A DNA stretch of 64,000 bases. Origin: Pedobacter sp. FW305-3-2-15-E-R2A2 (GTDB lineage: Bacteria > Bacteroidota > Bacteroidia > Sphingobacteriales > Sphingobacteriaceae). This document shows, in pieces, positions 7,216-16,082 of the stretch. A model generated the notes under the pieces. It worked only from the letters and a program-made list of their open reading frames with translations. It was not told the DNA's origin and searched no databases. Made by a program: the position numbers and the translations under genes. The stretch spans positions 186,001-250,000 of the forward strand of contig NZ_CP151803.1 of NCBI RefSeq assembly GCF_038446955.1, read 5' to 3'. Each line of letters opens with the position of its first letter. The stretch's first letter is position 1.

Positions 7216-10122
7216 CTAATGATGAATCACCTGTTTCAGGTCTACATTTTGACTGCTCTTCTGCAGGATAACCTGATTTTGATTTTTTGATTTCCGTATT
7301 TTGAGGTCTTTGAAACGGACGTCTTTTACATCTTCCAGAACTATGGCAGGTCTATCATCGGTCTTCTCATAATTGAAACTGCTTTTTTCCACCTTTAATC
7401 CCGTCGCATGACGTGCCCAAAGACCATAAGCAGGAAGTGTTTTCAGGTTAGACACATTGTATTGCCCAAGCCCCAGCTCCGGCGGAACCTGGCTTGCATC
7501 TTCAACCGGATTTCCTCCTTTGTCGATGATATGGATGTCCTTAAATACGACATCCTGAACATAGCCTGTATGTAAGCCATTTGGCAGGCGGAAGTCTAAT
7601 CCCCCTTCAACAGCAGCGGAATCCGGGAGCCGATATCCTGCGATAATTGAGGCCGATCGTTTTTGTGTACCATCATAAACTTTCCAACGGCTTCCGCTAT
7701 AGGAGCTGCCACTATAGATCTCAGTAATATCTATGCCCTGTAGCATAACCTTTTCAACCCGGCCTATGTTTATATTTTTAACCAATAACTCTGTTCTTAT
7801 TTTTCCGTTTTCCAGAAAAGCATATTTTCCTACTTCAGCACCTGAAATTCTTCCACGGTTAGAGATGGAAATGAAGAAGGGGGCAGTAGTTCGGAACATC
7901 TTTGAGCGGGAGTGGATCCTTCCGGTATGCCCACAATTGAGGTGAATGTCTTTGATCAGTGCCCCGTCATTGGTTGATATAGAAAAACCTGCTTTATTTG
8001 CGCCAAGGATATAGATATTATCTATACAAACTTTACTGATGTCGTCGGCAGTTTCTGAACCGATCTGAAAGAGGTTGCAATTGGTGTCGCCGATGATGTT
8101 TCGCACCTTATAATTTGCTGCGGGTCTGGTAAAACCAAGCGAACAATCTGAGCCTAATTTTATGATGTCATCAGAACTTACCTTTGAGTAAATATTGGTG
8201 GCAGTCACCTCATTACAACCCATGAAATCGTAGATGTCTCTGGCATTGGAAACCTGATTTTTTGCAAAATATGTATCGTGAACATTGATGGAGTCCGTTC
8301 CGGTTGCCAACAGGGCGAAATGCCCTGCACGTTCAATCTTCAGCATGTTGGAAGTATCAAATTGCCTGGTCCCGGATTTTCCAAGATAATAAGGTTCATC
8401 TTTTTCCGGATCGTACCATAGGTCTTCAGGCGTATCGATACCGCCGATTTCCAGGTTACTACACAATTTAAAAGAAAACATCTTGTCTCCACGATGGTCA
8501 GGCGGATTGTTCATCACCTTATCTCCAGTTACCAGGTTGCCATCTCCTGTAATGAGCCCCCTTCCTATGATTTTTACATTGTCTAGCCGTTCGCCAAAAA
8601 ACATGGCATTTCTAAAATAATGATGACCAACATCTTGCTTAGTCAGGTAATTTTCAGGATCCTCATAGGGACCGGTATCTGTAGGAGAAAGTCCGGATCT
8701 GTATTTTTTATCGCTAAACCAGGTACTTTCCGGAGCGTCAGTTCCTTTAATGGCCTTGATGACCGCATCTTTATCGACATACAAATAAACATTGCTCTTT
8801 AGATGAACAGTCCTTACCCGATAAGTTCCTTTACTAAAAAGAAGCGTTCCTCCACCATTTTCGGCCAATGAATCTATAGCCCTGTTGATCTGGTCGGTAT
8901 GATCCTGCTGTTCATCAGCCACAATACCATATTCCCTGACGTCAGTTTTTCCGGCATAAAATCTAACTTCGTTTGAAAACAAAGCTCCTTGCCCGCTGCC
9001 GCTTCGAAGTTTAAAACGATATTGTTGGTTTGGTATTAATCCGGAAATATGAGCAGTACTGTTTTTAATGTTGACCAGGGCAGGACTTAACTTCCAGGTT
9101 TTTCCCAGATCTATTGATTGTAAGATCTGTGTTTTGCCGGTCTCAGGATTAGCACTCCATTTGAAATTAACCTGAGTATAGGTTTTCGGCTGTTCCTTAA
9201 AATGTAAATTGTGAAGTGGGATCCGCTGAAAATCAGAAATGAAAGCAACTGCATGGAGTACTGCGATTTCAGTTCCCGTTCCGGGGCTTTGCAATACCTT
9301 TGGCTTTGAGGTGCGGTACCTGGCTTTAAAAAAATACGTACCCGCTTTGCCTAGGTTCACATTTCTAATGGTGATTTTAAGGTCAGGACCATTTGCCGGA
9401 CGCAGGTCCAGATGATTAAATGTAATGGTTTGTCCGTTTACAGGACTACCCTCAAGCACAACATTTCCTACCCTGGAATAGGAATAATTTGTCCCTGTTT
9501 TGCCGATAGACTGGCTGCTAAGATCCTTTAACATCACCTCTCCGCGGCCAATAACGTTAACAGTTGTGTTTTCCATCGTCAGCCTGATTCCTGGTGGAAC
9601 GGTAATACTGACTGTTACGTCCGGACTTCGCTGTCCGGCAGTAAAATAAAGACTGAGCTCCTGCGGAGTATGAACGGTCATCTTTTCTGTTCCCAGCCGC
9701 AGTTTGCCCGCGATGGCTAGCTCCCTTAGTAAAATATAATATGTCCGTCTGGATTTTCCATCTTCGGAAATGACTGTTAGCCGATCTCCGCTGAGTAAGG
9801 ACCCTTCTTCTTTTTTTACACCGTTACCATCACTGAGCTCATATTTCTGGGCAGTACCATCTGAAGACCTGATTTGTGCGAATAAGCCTTTTGTTCCAAT
9901 ATTGGTAGAAACCAGTCCCTGATCCTCAGGGGTATCCACTGTAAATGAATAAGTGCTGCCGCTAATCACGATGATGGTGTCTTTGTAAATCCCTGCAATA
10001 TGGCTTGCATTTTTTGCCGGCAGTATCGCTATTCCACTTTGCCTGGGCAGATGAATCTGCGCATTTGTTTGCGTAAAAAAACAAGAGAAGAGAGCGATCA
10101 GCAGAAAGGGAAACCTATTCAT
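7216..10122 (-). CDS. Secreted GH28-like right-handed beta-helix protein with FN3 module
   Basis: A 968-residue protein with a signal peptide (about 1-21, ending NAQ). A strand-rich N-terminal region (about 25-300) is followed by a fibronectin-III-like module (about 315-390; WKLSPALVNIKN, GLIPNQQYRFKLRSG). A pectate-lyase/polygalacturonase-type beta helix begins at about residue 394 (REYGIVADEQQDHTDQINRA, ENGGGTLLFSKGTYRV) and runs to about 950. The acid pair SSDDIIKLGSD matches the GH28 Asp-Asp motif, and ARDIYDF lies where NTD is normally found. The GHG and RIK motifs appear replaced by QIGSET and SIS. A polysaccharide-acting role, perhaps on pectin-like material, is inferred. No CTD of the T9SS type was seen at the C-terminus. 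Confidence 0.8.
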   Translation of the reverse strand: MNRFPFLLIALFSCFFTQTNAQIHLPRQSGIAILPAKNASHIAGIYKDTIIVISGSTYSFTVDTPEDQGLVSTNIGTKGLFAQIRSSDGTAQKYELSDGNGVKKEEGSLLSGDRLTVISEDGKSRRTYYILLRELAIAGKLRLGTEKMTVHTPQELSLYFTAGQRSPDVTVSITVPPGIRLTMENTTVNVIGRGEVMLKDLSSQSIGKTGTNYSYSRVGNVVLEGSPVNGQTITFNHLDLRPANGPDLKITIRNVNLGKAGTYFFKARYRTSKPKVLQSPGTGTEIAVLHAVAFISDFQRIPLHNLHFKEQPKTYTQVNFKWSANPETGKTQILQSIDLGKTWKLSPALVNIKNSTAHISGLIPNQQYRFKLRSGSGQGALFSNEVRFYAGKTDVREYGIVADEQQDHTDQINRAIDSLAENGGGTLLFSKGTYRVRTVHLKSNVYLYVDKDAVIKAIKGTDAPESTWFSDKKYRSGLSPTDTGPYEDPENYLTKQDVGHHYFRNAMFFGERLDNVKIIGRGLITGDGNLVTGDKVMNNPPDHRGDKMFSFKLCSNLEIGGIDTPEDLWYDPEKDEPYYLGKSGTRQFDTSNMLKIERAGHFALLATGTDSINVHDTYFAKNQVSNARDIYDFMGCNEVTATNIYSKVSSDDIIKLGSDCSLGFTRPAANYKVRNIIGDTNCNLFQIGSETADDISKVCIDNIYILGANKAGFSISTNDGALIKDIHLNCGHTGRIHSRSKMFRTTAPFFISISNRGRISGAEVGKYAFLENGKIRTELLVKNINIGRVEKVMLQGIDITEIYSGSSYSGSRWKVYDGTQKRSASIIAGYRLPDSAAVEGGLDFRLPNGLHTGYVQDVVFKDIHIIDKGGNPVEDASQVPPELGLGQYNVSNLKTLPAYGLWARHATGLKVEKSSFNYEKTDDRPAIVLEDVKDVRFKDLKIRKSKNQNQVILQKSSQNVDLKQVIHH

Positions 10123-10248
10123 TGTGTGGATGGAGTAATATTCAGTTAAAAATCGATAATAAGTACTAAACTTTCTTAACTAAGTAGTCAGTTATTCTGG
10201 CAATAAAGGGCATTGTTATCCCTTCGGAAAAATAATTGAAAATAAATT

Positions 10249-10278
10249 CTATTAAATTAGTAGACTTTATTATATTTG
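10249..10278 (+). promoter_or_regulatory. Promoter of the YeiH-like gene with a putative Rrf2-family operator
   Basis: TATATTTG at 10271-10278 matches the Bacteroidota -7 consensus TAnnTTTG. Seven bases upstream lies the quasi-palindrome CTATTAAATTAGTAG (10249-10263), where a -33 TTG would be expected. Its reverse complement, with flanks, matches 21 of 26 positions upstream of cobA, including 14 consecutive bases (AATAAAGTCTACTA). The match and equal spacing to the -7 box indicate a shared regulator. Confidence 0.6.
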
Positions 10279-10285
10279 CTCTCAG

Positions 10286-10330
10286 TAAGCTTAAAGAATA
10301 TAATTCTCAGCCCGCCCGGGCTGATGCTTA
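10286..10330 (+). promoter_or_regulatory. Structured 5' leader element of the YeiH-like gene (type unknown)
   Basis: Within the predicted leader, TAAGC (10286-10290) pairs with GCTTA (10326-10330) and encloses a strong inner hairpin CAGCCC-GCCC-GGGCTG (10308-10323). Together with the downstream terminator this looks like an aptamer or attenuator, or the body of a small RNA of about 120 nt. I could not match it to a known riboswitch class. Confidence 0.4.
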
Positions 10331-10372
10331 AAAAAAATTAGATGTTTGGTTAGATCTAAGTTTTGTTTGGTT

Positions 10373-10401
10373 AAAAGCCAGGTTGGATGACCTGGCTTTT
10401 T
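10373..10401 (+). terminator. Intrinsic terminator/attenuator inside the YeiH-like leader
   Basis: AAAAGCCAGGT and ACCTGGCTTTT form a perfect 11-bp stem with a 6-nt loop, and the T run continues one base past the stem. It stands between the predicted promoter (10271) and the start codon (10447). The upstream gene runs the other way, so it can only end a short leader or small RNA. Confidence 0.7.
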
Positions 10402-10446
10402 CATATAAAAGCTTAAATTACGTCACACAAATAAATAAACCTGTAA

Positions 10447-11715
10447 ATGACCAAAAAACTATTAAAACCCAACAACTTTTCTATGCATGAAGACTGGACT
10501 GTGGTCCTGCTCGGCGCAATGGTAATCTTTATTTCTATTTTATTTTTCCAGGTTCCCGTTCCTGTTTTTAAATGGGACAGTTCTACTATCTTATTCGATA
10601 AAGTACTGCAGTTTGATAACCTGAGGGCGATACTCGTTCAGTTCTTATTTATCCTGTCGATTGGGACTTTAGGAACTTTGATCATGGGGAAATCAGTCAA
10701 AAACTTTGTCCTTGGCTTTCCGGCGGTCTATGTACTTACCATTATTGCGTTAGTGATTGCCGGCAGTTCCACGATGCGGTCCTTCAATCTGGAGGCCGTG
10801 ATTTTTAGTCTGATCATTGGCCTTGCAATCGGCAACTTTTTCAAATTGCCGGATTGGTTCCGTACGGCACTTTCTACAGAACTTTTCGTAAAGATCGGAT
10901 TGGTCTTATTGGGAACAACAGTGATCTTCGCGGATATTCTGAAAGCCGGTTCTCTTGGCTTGATCCAGGCATTGGTAGTCGTGCTTTCGGTTTGGTATTT
11001 CGCTTTTTGGTTGTGTAAAAAACTTAAAGTGGATGATGAACTGACCATGATGATCTCCAGTGCCGTTTCTATTTGCGGTGTTTCGGCGGCAATCGCTACT
11101 TCTGGAGCGATCAAAGGGGATTCAAAAAAGCTTTCCTATGTCATCTCTATGGTCTTGATCACCGCAATTCCTATGATGATCTTTATGCCTTATATCGCCA
11201 ATTATTTCTCTTTCCCACAAGCAGTAACCGGAGCCTGGCTTGGTGGAAGTATTGATACCAGCGGAGCAGTAGTGGCCTCAGGATCTATGGTAGGAGACGA
11301 AGCATTAAAAATTAGTACCATTGTTAAATTTTCACAGAATGTATTACTGGGGATTGCTGCTTTTGTCATCAGTATTTATTGGTCCTATACCAACCATACC
11401 GACGAAAGTGGGCAAAGGGTAAAACCTACTTTGGGCGTCATTTGGGAACGCTTTCCCAAATTTGTATTGGGCTTTATCGGAGCCTCATTGCTGTTTTCTT
11501 TCTTCCTTTCAAAAGGGACGGTATCCGATGTGAAAGATGGTTTGAAAAATTTACAGGGTGCCTGGTTCGCACTGGCATTTACCAGCATCGGACTGGAAAC
11601 TAACTTTAAGGATCTTTTTAAGAACAATAGTAAAAAGCCGCTTTACGCATTTCTGACCGCACAGCTTTTTAATGTGATCATTACCTTAATTATCGCCTTC
11701 TTTTTATTCGGATAA
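10447..11715 (+). CDS. YeiH-family putative sulfate exporter (UPF0324)
   Basis: A 422-residue polytopic inner-membrane protein of the YeiH/UPF0324 family, annotated in other bacteria as a putative sulfate exporter. Family hallmarks are visible: a duplicated membrane unit, the stretch VSICGVSAAIATSGAI near residues 208-225, the GAWLGGSIDTSGAVVASG loop near 270-285, and FTSIGLETNF near the C-terminus. About 10 membrane helices are predicted. The transported substrate has little experimental support in the family. The shared promoter motif with cobA, which makes siroheme for sulfite reductase, independently points to sulfur metabolism. The first 12 or so residues are polar and the ATG is preceded by AAACCTGTAA. 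Confidence 0.88.
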   Translation: MTKKLLKPNNFSMHEDWTVVLLGAMVIFISILFFQVPVPVFKWDSSTILFDKVLQFDNLRAILVQFLFILSIGTLGTLIMGKSVKNFVLGFPAVYVLTIIALVIAGSSTMRSFNLEAVIFSLIIGLAIGNFFKLPDWFRTALSTELFVKIGLVLLGTTVIFADILKAGSLGLIQALVVVLSVWYFAFWLCKKLKVDDELTMMISSAVSICGVSAAIATSGAIKGDSKKLSYVISMVLITAIPMMIFMPYIANYFSFPQAVTGAWLGGSIDTSGAVVASGSMVGDEALKISTIVKFSQNVLLGIAAFVISIYWSYTNHTDESGQRVKPTLGVIWERFPKFVLGFIGASLLFSFFLSKGTVSDVKDGLKNLQGAWFALAFTSIGLETNFKDLFKNNSKKPLYAFLTAQLFNVIITLIIAFFLFG

Positions 11716-11796
11716 TTCGTTCTTTTATTTAAAAAAGCAGATCATGGCAGGTTCCTTGCTGTTCTATTTGTATTGTCAATAATTGTGATTTAAAAA

Positions 11797-14349
11797 ATGA
11801 GTAGTACCCCCAAAAAGAGTTTATTTAAGGCCATTAAAGGAAAGATCATCATCGCATTGCTATTGGCGTGTTTTGCCTTGCTGATGGCCTGGGGGGTGAG
11901 TAAGGTCGCTTTTAATGAAATGTTAAATACCGTTGAAAACATTTCTGCCCCAAGTGAACGCCTGAGGATGGTGAACCTGATTTCTCTTAAAATCAGCCGT
12001 TTGGATCAGATGCAAAAAAGGCAGGCTTCGAATGATTCGAAAAATTACGGCAAGCTGTTTAAAGAATCCAGTCAGTTGCGACTGGTATTGGATTCTTTGC
12101 TGATGTTATATCCCCGGGATACGGTACAGCTTCACCGCATTGTGAGCATTCAAAAGCTTTTAAGGGAACGAGATAACCAGTTTGTCAATTATTTGAAGGT
12201 CAGAGAAGGCCTGGTGAACAATAAGTCATTCTCCAGACAGGTGCAAAATCTGAGCGATATGGTGAATAAAAGTGGTAATGACAGTACAATTCTGGCTTCA
12301 CAGCAGCAAAGTTCCACGACCACCATTTACTCAACCGAGGATAAAAACAGAAGTTTTTTCGGTCGGCTTTTTGGAAAGAAGAAGGAAAACAGTGAGGACA
12401 ATAAGTCTTATAAAATCATCAACGAACAGCATGTAAAAGTAGATACCATTGCACTTTCAAATGAAGATAAAATCTCCAGAAGTCTGGAAGAATCCCTCAG
12501 AACCATTGAAAAAGAGCAAAGGATGAAAAGTGCGAGGTTCCTGAATAAGGAGGCCGAACTGGCCAATGCAAACAACAGGTTAATCAACCAGATGCTCGAT
12601 ATTCTCAGAAAAGTAGAGAGTGAAGTTGTGACACAGATAGAGCTCAATGGCATTCAGGCCAAACATGTGGTCAATACCGGAATCAATACCATCAGTATCA
12701 TTATGCTTGTGTTTTTCCTGCTGATGTTACTTTTGCTTTATTTCATCCTGACCGACATCACGCGAAGCAACCGGTATAAAAATGAACTGGAGCTGGCCAG
12801 AGATGAAGCCGAATATCATGGACAGGCGAAGCAACGCTTCCTTTCTAACATGAGCCACGAGATCCGGACACCCCTGCAATCCATTATCGGGTATGCAGAA
12901 GTGATCCGGCAGCAGGAGCAGCCGAAACCGAAAGATATTGATGCCATTTATCACTCTTCCGAGCATTTGTTGCAGATCGTAAATGAGGTGCTGGACTATA
13001 ACCGGATCATTTCCGGCAAGTTTACTTTCGCAGATAAGCCTTTTGATTTTGTTAAACTTTTAGAGGAAGTTGTTTCTGTCATGCGGCCACAGGCAGAACG
13101 GAAATCGCTTGGACTGATAACCGAAGTGACGCTGCATGAAACAAAATACATTACCGGAGATCCTTTCCGGCTAAAACAAATCCTTTACAATTTATTGGGG
13201 AATGCCATCAAATTTACAAATGAAGGGGAGGTGGTCCTTTCGGTATTCTATAAAAGACAGGCGGAGCACCTCCATTTCACCTTTATGGTAAAGGATACGG
13301 GGATAGGCCTTTCTGAGGCAGCAACAGCGGTGATATTTAATGAATTTGAGCAGGTGAATGCGCCGGATAATGAAGTCTTAAACCAGGCGGGTACAGGTCT
13401 GGGTTTAACGATCATCAAGTCGCTGGTTGAAAACCAGGGAGGTCGGATTTATGTAAAAAGCAAACAGGGAGAAGGAAGCGTTTTCACGGTATACCTGACT
13501 TTTAAAGTCGCAGCAGAACCGATCACAGAAACATTGCTAAATGCAAATGAACAGGTGTCCTGGAAGCCTTTCAAGGTATGGGTGGTAGATGATGATCCCC
13601 TGATCCTTGACCTCTGCGGCATCATCTTTCAAAGGAATGGAATTACCTATAAAAGCTTTCATTCTCCATCCGAATTGCTGAAAGAAGAAGAAGGAACAGA
13701 TTTGAAATATATCCTGGTGGATATGCGGATGCCTGAAATGAATGGAATTGCACTTTGCAAACTCCTCAGGGAACGAATGGGCTCCACGGTTAAGATCTTT
13801 GCCATCACGGCACAAGTGCTCCCTGATGAACGAGAATTTCTCTTAAACAATGGCTTTGACGGATTGGTGATGAAACCCTTCAGGGAGAATGAACTGCTGG
13901 CCGTATTCTCGGAAGAAATTAACCTTTCCATGGGCACCGGAAGCCAACAGATAAAAGCCTTAGACCAGCAGAAAGAAGAAGAAGAAATTCGCGAAGAGGA
14001 AATAGGGGCGGAAAAGATCGCGCTCGATCTTGGACCGCTACGGAAGATGACTTTCGATGATGAGGAACAATTGAAAAAGATCCTGGACCGCTTTGTTGTG
14101 GATTCGGAAAACGATATTCAGGAAACTCAGGAAGCCCTGGAAAAGAAAGACGGGGAAACATTGCGTCTGGTTACTCACCGTCTTGCGGGGCGGATTGCCC
14201 AGATTGGTTCCCGGAAACTGGCTACTGAGTTCCGGGAGATGGAAATCACTTTATCTGAGCATCCGGTTCCTGACAAAGCAACCAGAGCCGATATACAGGC
14301 CTTATCAGCACAATTAAAGCTGCTGATCGGCCAGATAAAAGAAGTTTAG
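11797..14349 (+). CDS. Hybrid sensor histidine kinase (sensor-HisKA-HATPase-REC-HPt)
   Basis: An 850-residue membrane kinase. Membrane helices at about 15-32 and 296-322 bound a periplasmic, helix-rich sensor region of about 260 residues. The kinase core follows: H-box SNMSHEIRTPL with phospho-acceptor His354, N-box NLLGNAIKF, G1 DTGIGLS and G2 GTGLGLTI. A receiver domain (about 588-705) carries VDDD and phospho-acceptor Asp642 (LVDMRMPEMNG), and a C-terminal HPt domain (about 745-845) carries THRLAG with His794. The phosphorelay therefore runs His-Asp-His and must end on a separate receiver. The gene ends 3 bp from the end of the convergent sigma-54 response regulator, the nearest candidate partner. 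No HAMP domain was recognised. Confidence 0.93.
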   Translation: MSSTPKKSLFKAIKGKIIIALLLACFALLMAWGVSKVAFNEMLNTVENISAPSERLRMVNLISLKISRLDQMQKRQASNDSKNYGKLFKESSQLRLVLDSLLMLYPRDTVQLHRIVSIQKLLRERDNQFVNYLKVREGLVNNKSFSRQVQNLSDMVNKSGNDSTILASQQQSSTTTIYSTEDKNRSFFGRLFGKKKENSEDNKSYKIINEQHVKVDTIALSNEDKISRSLEESLRTIEKEQRMKSARFLNKEAELANANNRLINQMLDILRKVESEVVTQIELNGIQAKHVVNTGINTISIIMLVFFLLMLLLLYFILTDITRSNRYKNELELARDEAEYHGQAKQRFLSNMSHEIRTPLQSIIGYAEVIRQQEQPKPKDIDAIYHSSEHLLQIVNEVLDYNRIISGKFTFADKPFDFVKLLEEVVSVMRPQAERKSLGLITEVTLHETKYITGDPFRLKQILYNLLGNAIKFTNEGEVVLSVFYKRQAEHLHFTFMVKDTGIGLSEAATAVIFNEFEQVNAPDNEVLNQAGTGLGLTIIKSLVENQGGRIYVKSKQGEGSVFTVYLTFKVAAEPITETLLNANEQVSWKPFKVWVVDDDPLILDLCGIIFQRNGITYKSFHSPSELLKEEEGTDLKYILVDMRMPEMNGIALCKLLRERMGSTVKIFAITAQVLPDEREFLLNNGFDGLVMKPFRENELLAVFSEEINLSMGTGSQQIKALDQQKEEEEIREEEIGAEKIALDLGPLRKMTFDDEEQLKKILDRFVVDSENDIQETQEALEKKDGETLRLVTHRLAGRIAQIGSRKLATEFREMEITLSEHPVPDKATRADIQALSAQLKLLIGQIKEV

Positions 14350-14352
14350 TTC

Positions 14353-15681
14353 TTACTCTATTTCATAGCGTTCCATTTTACTGTATAAGGTCTTGCGATC
14401 GATATTCAGTAATTTGGCTGCCTTTGATTTGTTGTATTTAACCTTGACCAGGGTTTCTATAATCAGCATTTTCTCATTCACCTCATTGATGGCTTTGAGA
14501 TCTGTACCATTGGGTTTTGGAATCTGATTAATGGAGATGATCATTTCTTCCGGTAAAGAATCTACCTCTGCCGTTTCCGATGGAGTCAATAACACCATCC
14601 GTTTAATCACATTCTTTAGCTCCCGCAAATTTCCCGGCCAATCGTACTGCAGCAAAAGGTCTTTCGCCTGTTGAGACAGGTTCTGCACATTACGTTGTAA
14701 TTCGGTGTTGGAAAGTCTGATGAAATGATTGATGAATAACTCGATGTCCTTGCCTCTATCTCTCAATGCGGGAAGCTGGATCTTGAATTCGTTTAGACGA
14801 TGGTAAAGGTCTTCCCGGAAGGAGCCATTGGCTACACTTGATTTCAGGTCGTCGTTGGTGGCGGTAATGATCCTTACATCGACTTTTACAGTCTTAGTGC
14901 TTCCAAGTGGCTGGATTACCCGTTCCTGTAAAGCGCGTAACATCTTTACCTGAACCTCATAGCTGAGGTTCCCAACTTCATCCAGAAACAAGGTGCCTCC
15001 GTTTGCCGCTTCAAACTGACCTTTCTTGTCATTCAGAGCACCTGTAAAGGCGCCCTTGGCATGTCCGAATAATTCACTTGCTGCGAGGTCTTTGGATAAT
15101 GCACCGCAATCGATCGCTACAAAAGGCTTGTCCTTACGTTTGCTCTGCATGTGCAGTGCTCTTGCAGCATATTCTTTTCCTGTTCCGCTTTCTCCCTGAA
15201 TGATGACCGACATATCGGTAGGGGCAACGAGGTTGATGTGTTCGTATAGTTTATCAGCAATGCTGCTCTTCCCTTTGATGGCATCTGTATGCTCAATGGA
15301 AGTGCCGGAGCTGATGGTTTCTTTTTTACCCAGGGAATTGTTGATAATCATCAGCAACTCATCTGGATTTACAGGCTTGGTAATGTAATCGAAGGCCCCT
15401 AACTGGATGGATTTTACTGCCGTTCTTACATCATTAAAACTGGTCATGATAATGACCGGCTGGGTTAATCCTTTTCCACGTATATGGGATAAAACGTCGA
15501 GACCTGTTCCGTCAGGTAAACGATAATCTACCAATAAAAGGTCAAAACTTTGCTGTTCTATTAGTTTTAGACTTTTTTTTACATCACTCACCGAACTGGG
15601 CTCATGACCATGTTTGGTCAGAAAACCTTCCAGTAACTGCGAAAAAGTGAGGTCGTCTTCAATAATCAGTATTTTTGCCAT
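14353..15681 (-). CDS. Sigma-54-dependent response regulator (NtrC/AtoC type)
   Basis: A 442-residue activator with three standard parts. The receiver domain (1-120) has phospho-acceptor Asp52 in LLVDYRLPDG. The AAA+ domain (about 145-380) has Walker A GESGTGKE, the sigma-54 contact loop GAFTGA and Walker B GGTLFLDEVG. The C-terminal Fis-type helix-turn-helix is KSKAAKLLNIDRKTLYSKM. It should activate RNA polymerase with sigma-54 when phosphorylated. The hybrid kinase gene is convergent with it, 3 bp apart, which suggests but does not prove that they form one phosphorelay. Its start codon is followed upstream by only about 90 bp, so it has its own promoter in the gap shared with the small secreted protein. 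Confidence 0.95.
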   Translation of the reverse strand: MAKILIIEDDLTFSQLLEGFLTKHGHEPSSVSDVKKSLKLIEQQSFDLLLVDYRLPDGTGLDVLSHIRGKGLTQPVIIMTSFNDVRTAVKSIQLGAFDYITKPVNPDELLMIINNSLGKKETISSGTSIEHTDAIKGKSSIADKLYEHINLVAPTDMSVIIQGESGTGKEYAARALHMQSKRKDKPFVAIDCGALSKDLAASELFGHAKGAFTGALNDKKGQFEAANGGTLFLDEVGNLSYEVQVKMLRALQERVIQPLGSTKTVKVDVRIITATNDDLKSSVANGSFREDLYHRLNEFKIQLPALRDRGKDIELFINHFIRLSNTELQRNVQNLSQQAKDLLLQYDWPGNLRELKNVIKRMVLLTPSETAEVDSLPEEMIISINQIPKPNGTDLKAINEVNEKMLIIETLVKVKYNKSKAAKLLNIDRKTLYSKMERYEIE

Positions 15682-15711
15682 AGGGATTTCGCTTGTAATT
15701 ATAGCAAAAAT

Positions 15712-15745
15712 ACAAAAGCCGGAGGATATCCGGCTTTTGTGAAGT
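15712..15745 (-). terminator. Rho-independent terminator of the small exported protein gene
   Basis: ACAAAAGCCGGA and TCCGGCTTTTGT form a perfect 12-bp stem with a 5-nt loop at 15712-15740. Read leftward it is followed by ATTTTTGC, so it ends the gene at 15771-16082. Confidence 0.85.
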
Positions 15746-15770
15746 ATATTAATTGATATTTATTGTGGGC

Positions 15771-16082
15771 TTACTCAATAACTGCACCTTCTTTAGATAG
15801 TTTTAAAGAAGCAGTTTCTTCTCCTTTTTTAGCATCAACCTGAAAATACTCAGACTTATCTGCTTTGGTCACTAAAAATGCAGCTGTTGGCGTCCATTCT
15901 TTGTATTTATCAGATGCCAATGTTGTTTTAACTGCATCTGGAAGATCTTTCAATTCAACTGGAGTTTTGGTTACACTGTCTTGTTTTACGGTAACGATAG
16001 CTGGATTTTTAACATCACTTGCTTTTACTTGTGTTAACCCTACGAATGCTAAAAATGCTGCGGATAAGATGATCTTTTTCAT
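15771..16082 (-). CDS. Small exported PepSY-like protein, function unknown
   Basis: A 103-residue protein with a clear signal peptide (MKKIILSAAFLAFVGLTQVKA, cleavage about residue 21). The mature part is about 80 residues. LPDAVKTTLASDKYKEW and a following strand pair (AAFLVTKADKSEYFQVDAK) resemble the PepSY-like periplasmic domain common in Bacteroidota, often called DUF2874-type, but the match is by eye only. It is probably periplasmic. It has its own terminator and stands alone between the response regulator and a repeat-bearing intergenic region. Confidence 0.75.
   Translation of the reverse strand: MKKIILSAAFLAFVGLTQVKASDVKNPAIVTVKQDSVTKTPVELKDLPDAVKTTLASDKYKEWTPTAAFLVTKADKSEYFQVDAKKGEETASLKLSKEGAVIE

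Larger units (their letters stand above)
10123..10446. other. Divergent intergenic region with promoter and structured leader of the YeiH-like gene
   Basis: This 324-bp gap separates the GH28-like gene (leftward) from the YeiH-like gene (rightward). The left third is AT-rich and presumably carries the leftward promoter. The right part holds a CTA...TAG motif and -7 box (10249-10278), a nested hairpin (10286-10330), a perfect terminator hairpin (10373-10401) and about 45 nt to the ATG. No open frame of convincing length was found. Confidence 0.7.

Noticed and set aside
10326..10356. Very short leader peptide (ATG TTT GGT TAG) in the YeiH-like leader
   Set aside because: Three codons without Cys or Met enrichment give no basis for attenuation by translation.
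15712..15740. Hairpin considered as a small mobile repeat
   Set aside because: Perfect stem followed by a T run in the direction of the upstream gene; it is an ordinary terminator.
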